Source of the DNA: Garcia nutans
Lineage: Eukaryota; Streptophyta; Magnoliopsida; Malpighiales; Euphorbiaceae
DNA: 64,000 nucleotides
Assembly (NCBI GenBank): GCA_947685225.1
Contig: CANTUV010000031.1
Coordinates: 64,213,001-64,277,000, forward strand
Direction of reading: 5' to 3'
Shown here: positions 33,113 through 46,719 of the stretch, piece after piece
Position numbering within the stretch: the first letter of the stretch is position 1
Layout of the letters: each line of letters begins with the position of its first letter
The notes under the pieces: model-generated
The model's database searches: none
What the model saw: the letters and a program-made list of their open reading frames with translations, nothing else
Told to the model about the DNA's origin: nothing
Program-made: the position numbers and the translations under genes

Positions 33113-33149
33113 CTAAGCTCTCGGGCTTAGCGCGGTTGTGTAATCGCGC
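33113..33149 (+). other. Conserved double hairpin (B, 5' LTR)
   Basis: CTAAGC-TCTCGG-GCTTAG, then GCGCGGTT-GTGT-AATCGCGC, which pairs over eight positions including one G-T. The second stem differs from that of A, C and D at paired sites while keeping the pairing. Confidence 0.8.
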
Positions 33150-33444
33150 AGGTATTTATGCGGATGATCTGGATGCCTAGCTGCTATGCCACGAGAAAGG
33201 TAAGAGTGTCTCGAGACCAACTAGAAGGTGATGCATACATGTATAATTTTATTTAGGTTTTATTTTTGATAACAATAATGATTCTTATAAATGTTTCTTA
33301 ATTTAATATAATATTGCTTGACCTTGGATAAAGATTGTTGAATAAAAAGCTAAAAGTGACATTCTTATATTTTATATATGCATTGTATGTATACCAGGTA
33401 TATGTATAGTGCTTATATGAAGTATAGGGGCGTTACAGTTATTT

Positions 33445-33456
33445 TGGTATCAGAGC
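33445..33456 (+). other. Primer binding site, initiator tRNA-Met (element B)
   Basis: TGGTATCAGAGC, a perfect complement of the initiator tRNA-Met 3' end, seven bases after the LTR. Confidence 0.93.
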
Positions 33457-36400
33457 TTAGGTTTGAGATTCTCGGCCTAAGTGAAATTAAAAAGAAAATT
33501 TTTGAAGAGTTTAAATAAGAATTGAAAAGAAGATTTTGGAAATGCAATTGGTAAGACATGCATATGCATTCACATCTAAGTTGGTCTCGAACGTGGCATT
33601 GAGTGAATTGTGAATTGTGAATTGTGATGTATTTGAGTTACATGAGATGAGATAAATGATAGTGTGTAAATGAGGTTTCATATGAAAGCAAATCTAGAAA
33701 TGTTGATAATTGAGAGATGAGTGTGATATAAAGAAATGATATGGAAAGTATAAGTAAAAAGTTTGAGTATTGGTATGTATTTGGCATATAAAGAAATGGC
33801 TAGAAGAATTAAGTGGGAAATGAGTTAGAAACAAATTAAGATTAAAGTATGTGATCTTTCCTCTATTGTTTGAATCTCTTTCAAATAAACTTGATGGTTG
33901 GATTTATAGAAAGAGGAAATATTGTGGGATGGGTAATATGAAAAGATATATTATGTAAATGCATAAAGTATAGTGAACTATTGAATGAGTTGATTGGTAT
34001 AGATTAAGTGTGATAATGTAAGGTGTCGATATGTAAAGTTAAGGTTATGTTCAAAAGAAAAAGAGATGACGTTGGTTAAGTACAAATATACATTGGTGTT
34101 GTTTGTATTGTTATTTTAATGCAAACATGGTGATTTCAATATTAGAAATGTGATATGCTTGAATATTGTGATAGCTCATGTTAATAGTGGAGATATGAGA
34201 TATTTAGATTTTCTTTGGAATGAGCTTAATAATTGTGAAACATAGATGTTTTGATGTTATTTAGTGGTATATATATATAAGATGTTTTAAAGTTGATATC
34301 AAGAGAATGAGATGAATAAATTGAAGTTTAAATAGAGTAGTAAGTTGGAAATTTATAGTTTTAGTGGAATGTGGATAGAGATCAATGAAATATTGATAGT
34401 TTAATGTATTTAATACATGAGATATATGAAATGGATATTAGTGCTCATGAAAGTATTATGAATTGGGAGATGTGATTGATAGTAGGAAAATTTGGTTTGA
34501 GATAAAAGAAAAAGGAATTGAGCAAAAGAAAATGAGTTACTTTAAGTAATTTGATTGGAAAGGATAAAAAAATGATTATGAAAGATGTGTTAAAGATATT
34601 TATAAACAAATGTGAAAGAGATATCACATTGGAAATGTGATTAAGCTCCTTGTGAAATAATATTATAAGTAGAATATGTATATTTATTGAAGTTAATGAA
34701 TAACTTAAGTTATGATAAACAAATGAGAATGATAATAGTCAAAGGAAAGTGATAAATATTAAATTTGTATAAACTATATGTAAAAGGGAAATTTAATAAA
34801 TTCCATAATTATGTGTTTATATAAAGAGGATTTGTGAAATGAACTTTTCGATATGAATGTGACCTATGAAGGTGTATATAAAATGTTTATTATATTATAC
34901 CATTACATGTTTAATGGTATTAGAAGTGAGAATGGACCTGGGTAATATTGAACAGTGAAATTGTTATAGCAATAACTAAATGAGGCTATCATAAGATGTG
35001 TTGGAACTCAAAGTATTTGTGTGTGAAAGTGTTTTATGTATAAATGTATAATAAGAAATGGTAAGGAAAGAATTATGTACTTGAAATTTTTAAAAGAGAT
35101 GGATTGGAAATGGAGTAATGAATGATACTTGTGTAAGATTTGTATCTAATTGAAGGTTGGGAGTAGAAAATGTTAAGGATAATATTATCGAACATGAGTT
35201 GGGTTAATGATGATCAGATAATCAAAAGCAAACTGTTTTGAGATGGAATTAAAATGTGTTAATTCTTGGTGTAATAAAAGTTTGGAGAATAAATATATAA
35301 TTTATGTGATACCAGTTAGTATTATAATTGTAAAGGTTGGAAATTGAATAATAGAAGAACAATATTGATTTACAACCCCTAAGTGTGATTGTTAATATAT
35401 CATTGTCATATGATTTAGTTAGTGTGATTAGTGATTAGTTTTATTATCTTCAGATTTAGAACTGAGATGGATAACTAAGTTTTCAGAAACATGGTTAAAA
35501 GATATGATTGGTGAAGTTATATCTTATAATTTCGATATTAAAAATTTAATTGTAACTATGAGAAGTAAAGCAAGGGAAGAGAATTGTGATAATGTTTTAA
35601 GCTATGAATTGTGTGATAGAACAATAATTATATAAATATAGTAATATTAGGTGAAGTGAAGAAATAATAAAAAAGGAAGAAATTGTAATCATGACTGAAA
35701 GTTATATAGGATACATTTACAGTGTAAAGTGATTATGTGAATGAATTTAAAATTTATGGGAGTATGAATAATGTAAATTAATATGTATATATCAATAATG
35801 TTGGAAATGGTATGATTGTATAATGAGATGTTCAATATAGTTGATGATATATGAGTATACTATTTTGATGTGGTGAGAAACCATAATTGGTGGCAATGAT
35901 GTTAAAAATGAATTGTGAAAAGATAAATGAACGGACTTATCTGTCTCCTATGGAACCATGCGGACCCAATGTGTTGGGCAACCAAACTTGGATTACCAAC
36001 CTAGTTGGGGGAAAAGATCGTTTATGAAGTTATAGTTGTTGGCAATATTGATAAATTTTGAATGAGTATAAGAAATGATGATATAATTATTGAAATAAGG
36101 AAATGTATATGTATAAGCATGATTCATATTGATTGAATATATGAATTTGGAAAGATTAGAATTTGAATATAAGTTTGACCTAATGAACTTAGGTTATATA
36201 TAAGTATATATGGTAAAAATTCAATGATAAATTTCAATAAGTTAATTGTTGGTTTGAATCAAATAAAGTTGAAATGTTAGTATATTGTGATAGATAAATC
36301 GATTGATCTAGGTTTCGTTAAAGTTGCAAGGCAATATTGAGATTTAATATGTGCAATTGTATTGGGAGTGTAAGATTTAATGGTAATGTGTATGATGTAA

Positions 36401-36897
36401 TATTCTGATTTATGAATGAACATAAATAAATTGAGGTATATTAATTGTACATGGTGAGAAATAAACTCATGAGAGTAAGGATATAGTTATCCATTGATGT
36501 TTGGTAAATGTTTATTTTGAAAGTGATGGTAAGAATGGAATAAACAATGCTAAGATATTGATTAATGATTTTTGAGGTTAAAGTTAAAATAATATCTATA
36601 AAGAGTTAAAGTGATAATCTGACTTTAGTACAGAGATAAAATGTATTGGAGATGTTATGAGATATCTTGATTGCTTTGTTGAGAAAGTAATAAGAGGTAA
36701 AGATATATATATATATACCTATACAATGATGAATTATGAATTTCAGAGAAGATGATTATCTCTAAGGGGGAGAGTAGAAGATATGAGATTTGATAAAACT
36801 ATATTGTAAGATACGATTATCTTCATATGAAAATTAAGATGGTGAATTGTTCTAAATGGGTTGTTATTATACTGGATAATTTCGAGGACGAAATTAT
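33457..36897 (+). mobile_element. Non-coding internal region of element B
   Basis: About 3.4 kb of AT-rich sequence without a plausible gene. It is clearly homologous to parts of the C and D internal regions (for example 34150-34210 with 45110-45170 inverted and 50440-50510). A GC-richer patch of about 90 bases at 35930-36022 (CGGACTTATC...GGGGGAAAAGATC) stands out. The region ends with ATAATTTCG-AGGA-CGAAATTAT (36876-36897), a nine-base inverted repeat. Confidence 0.85.
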
Positions 36898-36913
36898 TTA
36901 AGGGGGAGAGAAT
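36898..36913 (+). other. Polypurine tract of element B
   Basis: TTAAGGGGGAGAGAAT lies directly before the 3' LTR and is the Tekay/Del-type plus-strand primer. Confidence 0.88.
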
Positions 36914-37051
36914 TGTAATATCCTAAAGTATATCCTAAAAGTGTTGGGATTACTGTTGTAATTGGATTCAATGTGTGTATTGAAGGAAAGAGAAAAGAAG
37001 AAGAAAGTCAAAAGGAATTGTGTGTGGTGGAGATTTAATGGTATAATTGTA

Positions 37052-37087
<36 letters not shown>

Positions 37088-39746
37088 GAGATAAGAACGA
37101 AGGAAGGGAGGAGAACCTTCTTTCTTTCTTCTTCTTCTGTTCTTCTTCTTCGTGGACAAGAGAGCACGAGAGAGAGAGAGAGAGCACGAGAGAGAGAGAG
37201 AAATGTGATCTTCATCAAAATTTCTTAAGGATTTTAAGAGTATTGAAGATGAAAATGAAGATTTGGCAAGCTATACAAGTAAGTACATATTTCTTGAATG
37301 AATTTTATTGATTATATATATATATATAGGTATATATCTTCTTGTTTTGATTTCTTTTGGATTGAGGTTAAGTTTGGTATGATTGGTGGGTAAAAGGAGG
37401 ATAACAAGAGATTTAAGTATGTAAATGTGTGGAATTGATATCTAAGTGATGATTAGTTGAGAAAATTGTGAGAAAAATGATGAAATGTTGATTTGGGGTT
37501 TGGTTTGGATGAATTTCGAGTGTTTGGTCTTTAAATTATTGTAGGACACGGCCAAGTTATGAGAGACACGGCCAAGTTAGGGCAAATTTGGCCGTGTTGG
37601 ATGAGTTTTGGAGAGACACGGCCACTGGCTTGGCCGTGTCCCTTGCCTGTGTTTGTTACTGTCTGATTTATGTTGAGAGACACGGCCGTGTCCCTTGCCC
37701 GTGTCTGGTACTGGATTGTTGTGTTGAGAGACACGGCCACTGGCTTGGCCGTGTCCATTGCCCGTGTTTGCTACTACTTGAATTGGTGTTGAGTGACACG
37801 GCCACAAGCTTGGCCGTGTCCCTTGGGCGTGTTTGCTACTGGATGATTGTATTGAGAGACACGGCCACAAGCTTCGCCGTGTCCCTTGAGGGTGTTTGTT
37901 ATTGTGTTTGTTATTTGGTTTTCATACATTGTTGGATCTTCAAATGTCTTTTGTACCTAAACACACTTAAACCAATAATGATCCAACCAAATGTATATGG
38001 AAGATTCTAAGTCCTTGAATAAGGTAAATTGTTATGTATGAATATATCAATGATGATATAGGAAATGTGAAAGATATAGTGATCAATGAAAAAGTATGTG
38101 CAATGTCAATGATTATGTATACTTGAGTGATGAATTGAATTGATCAATATGATTTGATGATAATGTTGATATTATATGAACCATGTGATGTTTTATGTAT
38201 TGTAAATATTATGAATTGTATTGTGCTATATGTAGATTGATGATGCATATGAAGAATGATATGTTGGGTACAACGTGGAATATCATGAGATCATTGATGA
38301 TGAATTACCTTAATGTTATGATTGAGGCTTGTTTGCCTAATTGATGATATAAATGTACATTTGAATATTGAAGATTGAAGTGTTATATTGTGAAATGAAA
38401 TGTAAAGCCATTGTGATTGGCTATGATGATGCAATTGAAAGAAATAAGGTATGTTTGCCTAAATGATGATGAGAATTGAGAATGGAAATGATAATGAAAT
38501 AATAAATGAATTGTGTGACTAATGTGTTATTCCATTTTCAGAGTTTGTTATTGGTGGCATGCCTATTAGTAACAATCTCTTGAAGTTAGGTTGGATTTGA
38601 TCCTTGAAGCCAAGTTGGGTTGAAGTTTAACATGTTTTACTCCCCTTGAAGCTTGGTTGGGTCTAATCCTTGAAGCCTAATTGAGATGTTACAACCCTTG
38701 AAGCTAGGTTGGGTTTGGTTCTTGAAGCCAAGTTGGGTTGATACTTAGCATGCTTTGTTCCCCTTGAAGCTTGGTTGAGCCTAATCCTTGAAGCCTAGTT
38801 GGGTCTATGATAATGATAAATGTGATGATTAAACCAAAGCATTACTCTGAAAATTGAATGGCATATTAGTGTGTCTTGGGCCCATGCTTGTTTTTGTGTA
38901 ATGTGAGTCATGAATGGTAATATGATTGATAAATAAGGTATATGGAAACAATGTTGAAACAAATGAATAATGAGATCTATGAATGCTTTTGATGGAAATG
39001 TGTTTCATGATTAATGAATTGTGAATAAAATGATGTTATGAAGTATGAGTTTGTAATATGTGTATTGATATGTTGAAAGTGAATATGGCTTAAGGAGTTT
39101 TGTTAAGATATGAGGTTATGGAATTGTTGTATGATGTGTAACATGTTTGTGAATGTGGAATTTGTGAGAATTGTTCTTATAAAGGTTTGAATGATGTTTT
39201 GTTGTAATAATGTATACATATATATGTGTATATGAAATAGAAAGGGTAAGTATTGTGTTGTGAATATGCTATGTAATGATGTATTTAATTTATGAGATTA
39301 GTGGCAATATATGAAGAATCCATTGAGAAAGAAAAACGTGGTAAGAGAACAATAAAACATGATGCTAAAATTATAAGGTATGATTATTTTGTAATGTATA
39401 CTTTATTATTTAATTGTACTACTAAGCTCTCGGGCTTAGCGCGGTTGTGTAATCGCGCAGGTATTTATGCGGATGATCTGGATGCCTAGCTGCTATGCCA
39501 CGAGAAAGGTAAGAGTGTCTCGAGACCAACTAGAAGGTGATGCATACATGTATAATTTTATTTAGGTTTTATTTTTGATAACAATAATGATTCTTATAAA
39601 TGTTTCTTAATTTAATATAATATTGCTTGACCTTGGATAAAGATTGTTAAATAAAAAGCTAAAAGTGACATTCTTATATTTTATATATGCATTGTATGTA
39701 TACCAGGTATATGTATAGTGCTTATATGAAGTATAGGGGCGTTACA
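36914..39746 (+). repeat. 3' LTR of element B
   Basis: 2,833 bp, the same length as the 5' LTR. Differences seen include T to A in the ATT microsatellite, a G to C change that breaks one motif arm (TTCGCCGTG at about 37874), and single changes near 38078, 38753, 38773 and 39649. All parts correspond: motif cluster 37545-37898, CTTGAAG array 38579-38808, double hairpin 39422-39458. Confidence 0.96.
37545..37898 (+). repeat. Inverted-motif cluster (B, 3' LTR)
   Basis: The same five units as 31236-31588, with one arm of the last unit mutated (GGCCGTG to CGCCGTG). Confidence 0.92.
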
Positions 39747-39751
39747 TGTTA

Positions 39752-42079
39752 CAAATCATATATCTCATATTCACAATTCTCATAGTGTAACAGACCCAGT
39801 CTCTTGGACCATCAACTCAACACATATGAGGAGATCCTCAACCCGGCAAGACTGTTACCTTTCATCATTTCTTAGGCATGCCACCCAAATCTAGAACTTT
39901 GAAACTGAATAACATATTAAACAAACAATTCATTTATTATTTCATTATCAATCTCATCATCAATTAGGCCAACATGCCTTATCTCTTTCAATTGAATTAT
40001 CATAGCCAATCACAATGGCTTCATATCATATCATATCTCAATCCATATGATACATATAGCATCATTGATATCACATTTCAAAGTATATTATTCATATAAT
40101 ACATTGCCATACACAAGATTCACAATGCATATAACATAACATTTTCTCACTTCTCAAAACACATTAACATCATTCATTACTAGAGCATTTATCATAACAA
40201 ATTGCACATACCTTAAGAATGATCCTCATTTCTTCCTACCTTTCCCATTTCATATTTCATCCTTTATATATATTCTTCATTTACATTCACAATATAATAG
40301 CTTATTTAACACTTTCATCCCAATGTGTTAATGTTCAAAGACATATAAGGATATACAATCAAATAGGGTTTATGCTTACCATGTTAATGATCTTCACATC
40401 CTTCACATCATTCAATCATCACCTTAGTCCAATTATGTTAACAATATAATAGATCACTTAACACATTTGCAAACAAATGTGTTAAGCCTCAAATTATGTA
40501 ATTAAATACAATCATATGGATTGGTACTTACCTCAAGAACTAGTCCCATCAATCTATACATTTCTTTTCTTTCCAAGAATTCTCCACATTTAGGTTAATG
40601 CAACCCAATCTCTTCAAAACCTTTGAGGGACACGGGAAGCACCACTTGAGGGACACGGTTAGGGCAATTCAACCTCTTCACAATCTAATCCAAAAGGAAT
40701 ATTAGCAAAATGACCATATGAATAGTACATTCTGGTTTAAGACTCCATTTTATCCTTATTTTGAAAAATTGTATAAAATAATATACTTGACTAAAAATTC
40801 TAAAATTTTTACAGAATTTATTTTTGTATCTTAAAATCATTCCTTTAAAATTTCAGATCAAACTGAACACAAAATCTTGGTCAAATAGTTCACCTAACCA
40901 GACTGCCCCAATTGCCCTGCATCCTGGCAGTAGTTCTGAACTTTGTGAATTCCATAAATCAAATTCAATCAACGTGGTTCCAAATTATTTTTCTCAAATA
41001 CTAGACTCACTAAGAAACAACATATCCAAAATTCAATTGGATATGATTTTTCTACATTTTATTAAAAATCCCGAAATATAGCTGTCTCAGTTAAGGTACC
41101 TGCTGGAACAGGTCTAATAAAAATAATCTTTCTAAACTCATAACCATTCCAAAATCGAATCAACATATTTTTCAGTCATTCTAGACTCATAGAGACACAA
41201 CATATCAAAAATTCACTTTAAGAACATTTTTCTATAATTAATTAAAAATCATACAAGTCACATCCTTTACTAATTGTAAAACAGAAAAAAATTCACTAAA
41301 CACAACTCTTACTCTTCCATCACCAACACCAACCTAGCTTCTTATCTTTAATTCCATTTCAACACTTTTACACACACCATACACAAACACACTTAATCAT
41401 ACTATCCATAAACCTAACTCAATCCATACACAACTTCAAAAAGAACCAAAGCAAACAAGAGAAATCTTACCAAAATGATGAAATTCCTTGAAATTCCAAC
41501 TTGGTTACTTGGAATCTCTCTCAACTTTGGAGCTTAGAACATCAAACCCTTCTTTTACTCTCTTGCTTTCCTTTGTCTTAGGTGAGCCGGCCACACAAGG
41601 AAAAAGAAGAAGAAATGATGAAGAAAACACAAAGTCAATAGGCATTAAATACTCCTCCAAAAGAAAATTACTATCTTACCCTCATACACATTTTAATTCT
41701 CTTTACAAGCTCTTGCCCATTTTGGTAATTTCACATTCAACAATTTAAATATCTTCTTCCCTTGACTAAGCACTTTGACCAACATATATGTCATATATAT
41801 TGCCATATACCCAACATATACACTGTCTCTCTCTATATAATTCTTTCCTTTGCAAATACACATATTCATTTCTCTCAAATACTTTTACCATTCAATCAAA
41901 CCCTATACAAATATACCACTTATCAATTACACATTCAAATCAATTATAACAATATTATCATAACTTCTAGGCACACTTAGGGATATTACGATTAGACATA
42001 TACATATACATCACATATACATTAAATCCAAATACAACAACTCCTCCAAAACTTTTAAGGTATATCTCGGGATATTACA
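39752..42079 (-). repeat. 3' LTR of element C, main segment
   Basis: LTR positions 1-2328 in minus orientation. It includes the second GTAACAG...CTGTTAC unit (39786-39858), two GGGACACGG words (40627-40660), a donor-like GGTAAG (41471-41466) and the promoter zone. Bases 40008-42079 are an inverted near-identical copy of 27546-29617. Confidence 0.94.
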
Positions 42080-45000
42080 ATTCTCTCCCCCTTAAATAAT
42101 TTCGTCCTCGAAATTAACCAGTTCAATAACACTCCCTTCTTAACAATACGCCATCTTAAATCTTCATATATTATGAATAGTATTCTTATATTCTGGTTTC
42201 ATCCAATCACATAATGTGTATTCTTCCTCCTAGAATCAATCATCTTTTTCAATTCCATAACTTGTCATAATATATATATCTTATTACATTTTATCCAATA
42301 TTCAAAATAACTCATTACAATCCCAAATACCTTATCTATGTACAAGAATCCAATCATCTTCATCCCATTATTACATTCAAATACTTTACCACTTCATCTC
42401 TTTATAACTATTCTCTTAATTTACACTAAAAAAAAATCATTGATTCACCACCTTGGTGAAATCTAGATCATTCGATCAATTTGTCACAATATACCACATT
42501 CAATCTGGTTTGATTCAAACCAACAATTAACTTATTTAAATTTATCATTGGATTTCACAATATATATAACTTAATTCCATTAGATCCAACTTATTTCCAC
42601 CTTCTAATTCCTTTAACTCCATATTCAACTTTTTGAAACTATGATCATTAATAACAAATCACTTCCAATTATCTTTCAATATACACATAATTTATCTTCT
42701 ATTATCTTAGTACAATTTCCACCAAATTCGCAAGATTATCTCGTACCATATTTATTACTCATAATTCACTCATTTAAACTTTATAACCATTCACTTATTC
42801 AACTCATACCATAAACATATTCAATATAACTTTCAATCACAAATTACACTTTTTCCCATTTATCATCTCTTCACCTTTTTATAACATTACTATAATTACA
42901 ATAATTGCCTTTTTATTACATTATTCATAACTCAAAATATTATCACAATTCTCTTTCCTTTCTTTACTTTTCAAAATTATAACCAAATTGTTAACACAAA
43001 AGTTATAAGATACACATTTACCAATCATAACTTTCAACCATGATACTAGAAACATAATTGTCTGTTTTACCAAAATTGTGCTACAATCAAATCATTTCAA
43101 TCCAAATTCTGTGGATAACAAAGCTAACCGACCACACACATTAAACAAATCATATGGCCATAAGAGCTTAATGGTCACATTTGTTACTTATAGATCAATA
43201 TTATTCCTTAATTATTCTGTTTCCAAACTTTTCAATTACACTGCTAAGTTGGATCACAAGGATTATATATCCATTCTCCAAACTTTGGCTACATCAAGAT
43301 TTAGCACATTCCAACTTCACTTCAAAACACTTTGTTCTTGATTACTTGATCATTAATAGCCTAATTCATATTCAAATATGTTATCTTTAACATCTCCTAT
43401 GCACAACATTTGATCACATACAATTTTTACCCAAGTTCGTTCATTACTCTATTTCCAATTTATCTCTTCTCGAAATTTCATACATTATACTTTCTTCTTC
43501 CATTACAATCTCTTTCTATACCTGTATACATAAAACATTTCCTCATACACTTACTTTGAACCTATAACCATATTAATATTTCCCAAATAAATTCTCATTT
43601 CATCATCATAGCATATACATTATTGAATGCTCTCACATTTCATATACTCTTATTGATATATTCATAGCAATTTACATTATACACATATAACATTATTCAT
43701 AGGTATCAATGATATAATAGATTTCTTAACACATTTATAATCAAATGGTTTAAGGTTCAAAGTCATATAAATATATGAAATCAAATAGGGTTTTGTACTT
43801 ACTATTCATAGCTTCTCAAACCATATTCATTTTATGTAATTGCTCAAGTGTTATAATCATTTCATTACATTTCTCATTTCATATGCAATTCATTACTCAA
43901 TGACATTGATGCCTCAACAAACTCACCTTATGCACATCACAACATATAATACATTCATATATTAGTCTCATTTTTAAGCCTTTAGATCACAAATTACAGG
44001 TCATATCAACATTTAAGTCCCCACGGTCGTGGCCTTCAAGAGCCACGGTCGTGGCATAGAAAACTCTTCTGTGCTACCAAAATGCATAAAGACACAGTCA
44101 TGTTTGTAACCCCACGGTCGTGGCCCTCACTTACCTCCAATCCGGGACTGTTTTTCCAAGACAACTCAAGTATTTTACATTTATTTCTTCTCATTGCACA
44201 ACATCATTCTTATCCCTTTTTGACATGGCTTAAGTTATTTATCAATTCCACACATATATATATCCTAACCATAATAATACTTCACAAATTCTTAGTCACC
44301 TTACCAAGGTGACATCTCTCTCACCTTTATTTTGAAATGCATTTAATATATCATCTTTATATCCGTTTGTTTACCATTCAACGTATATATATATTTTACC
44401 CATATATTTATACATATGTACATTACACCCAATAATATACACATTGAGCCCAATAGCTCCTATACACTTAATTATATGCTCTGATTTTTATTTTCCTTTT
44501 TCATACATTCACTACAAATTTAGTGTTTATCACTTTCTTTTAAATACTATTATTCTCATTCTTCCAATATGATAAAAAGTATTTATTCACACTACAAATA
44601 TATATATTCTGACTATAATAACACTTCACATCCATCTTGGTCACATTCCCAATGTGACATTTCTTTTACTTTCATCTTAAAAAAAAACATTTAATATACT
44701 ACCATATCTATATATATATATATATATTTTTTTTTGCAATAAAATGACTTAAAATATCTCCTTTTCATTTGCTTATCTATTTCTCTTTTTACTTCAAAAC
44801 AAATTCTCATACCATCAATCACATTACTTAAGTCATAATACTTTCATGTGCAATATTAATCATTTCACCTGGCTCAGGTATTGAATATACATTAAACCAT
44901 CAATATCCAATCAATCTTTATCAAATTCTAGTAGAACTTTAACTTTTCAACTTACTACTTTGCTTAAACTTCAATTTACCAAACTCATCTTTTCTTAAAA

Positions 45001-45844
45001 TCAACTTTAAAAACATCTCGGATATATATATATCTATATATCACAAAGCAATATCAACACATATTTCTTCCCCAATTATTAAGCTCATTTCGAAAAATCT
45101 CAAATATCATATATTATTACCATTACCATGAGCTTTCACAATATCCAAGCATCTCACATTTCTAACCTTGAATTCACAATATTTGCATTATAACAACAAT
45201 ACCAATTGATATTCTTACTTAACCAATATTATTTTTTTTTTAAACAAAACCTTAACTTTATATATATATCCTAAACTTTAAATAGTCACACTTTATCTAT
45301 ACTCATCAACTCATTCCATATCCCACCATACTCTTTTCATTTCAATAACATATCTTTCAATATTATCAATCCAGCAATATTTCCTCCATCTAACTAACCC
45401 AACACAACCTTATTATAAAGAGATTCAAAGTGTAGAAGAGAGAGTACATATTCTAATCTTAATTTTGTTTCCATCTCATTTTCAGCTTTATTTTCCGTTT
45501 CATTTCTTTATACTTCAACACATTCAACACTTTCCTTTACTAGCATAAATTTCCATTTTTAATTATCAATTAGACTTATATAAATTCATATCATTTCATT
45601 TTCTAATTTTATTTTCATGTAAAACATCATTCACACATTAACATCCATCTCATATAACATAGATATACTACAAATCATATAATGCCACCTCCGAGACCAA
45701 CCTAGGTGTGAATGCATATGCATGTATTACAAATTTCATTTTCAAAACTCTTCTTTTTAATTCATTTTAAGCGTTTCAAAACTTTTTCTTTTTAATTTTA
45801 CTTAGGCCGAGAATCTCGAACCTAAGCTCTGATACCAAAACAAT
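42080..45844 (-). mobile_element. Non-coding internal region of element C with primer site and polypurine tract
   Basis: 3,765 bp on the minus strand between the polypurine tract (42094-42080, AAGGGGGAGAGAAT) and the initiator-Met primer site (45837-45826, TGGTATCAGAGC). No credible gene: all open frames are below 90 codons and AT-driven. The inverted repeat ATAATTTCG-TCCT-CGAAATT (42098-42116) precedes the polypurine tract as in B and D. A small cluster of CCACGGTCGTGG words lies at 44021-44127. Confidence 0.85.
44021..44127 (-). repeat. CCACGGTCGTGG motif cluster (C internal)
   Basis: Three exact CCACGGTCGTGGC words within 107 bases (44021, 44043 and 44112), each with arms CCACG and CGTGG around GT. 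It is a fifth word with the same GC-rich inverted design, here in the internal region and not in an LTR. Confidence 0.85.
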
Positions 45845-46719
45845 TGTAACACCCCGATACCCTATATAAGTACTATGCGTATACCTAGTATACATACAGT
45901 AAATATATAAAGTATAAGGATGTCACTTTTCGTTACCTTTTAAAATATTTATAACAGAGTTCAAACCATAATATATTAATTTAAATAACATTTACAAAAT
46001 CATTATCTTTATTAAAACTTCATTTATACATATAAATACTCTCTCGTCAGAAATACATTATAATTAAAATTTATACATGTATGCATTACCCTCTAGTTGG
46101 TCTCGACAAACTTTACTCTTCTTGTGGCATAACAAAAGACTTCATATCTTCCATCTATATACCTGCGCGAATAAACACCCGCGCTAAGCCCGAGAGCTTA
46201 GTAGTCCAAATATAAAATATAAACATATAGTATAGAAGTATTGATATATAATGATACATCGATTCAATATATAATTAGTTCTTATCATATCTTCTTTTCT
46301 TTTTAATTTTATCTTTAATATATCCTAACTAATTTCATATATGATGTATATATATACATAATATTATCACCAACCCCAATGCATCACCAATACTCAAAAC
46401 CAATATATTAATACCCCTACATTATATATATACCACACCAACCATTATTGCAATACACAATTTACATATCATACAAATCATAAATCATATTTCCAATAAA
46501 GACAACCTTTATCATCAACCACAATTCATTTACATATTACACTTAATAACATTATATTATTCACAATTCACCAAGCATAATTCATTATTAATACTCACAA
46601 TCAATATTTCAATACTTGCATTTCACATTGACAATAAAGACAGACTCGGGCCCAAAACACTAATATGTTATTCAAAGTTCAGAGTTACTGCTTTGGTTCA
46701 TAGTCACAATCATCACGCC
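45845..46719 (-). repeat. 5' LTR of element C, terminal segment
   Basis: Matches 29618-30492 with a few substitutions. It contains the double hairpin (46201-46165) and is cut at 46720 by element D (ACGCC duplication). Confidence 0.95.

Larger units (their letters stand above)
30605..33437 (+). repeat. 5' LTR of element B
   Basis: TGTAATATCC to GGGGCGTTACA. Order of parts: an ATT microsatellite (30741-30772) near the TATA-like TATATATGAG, a CTTCTTCTT tract (30810-30840), GAGAGAGA runs (30858-30892), a donor-like CAAGTAAGT (30968), the GACACGGCC cluster (31236-31588), an acceptor-like TTTTCAG (32226-32232), the CTTGAAG array (32270-32500) and the double hairpin (33113-33149). The small open frames on both strands are by-products of these repeats. 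Confidence 0.96.
30605..39746 (+). mobile_element. Element B: young non-coding LARD
   Basis: A 9,142-bp element with TGTTA duplications (30600-30604 and 39747-39751), two 2,833-bp LTRs (30605-33437 and 36914-39746), an initiator-Met primer site and a polypurine tract. By eye the LTRs differ at only about six positions, so the insertion is recent. The 3.48-kb internal region has no ORF of note. Confidence 0.97.
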
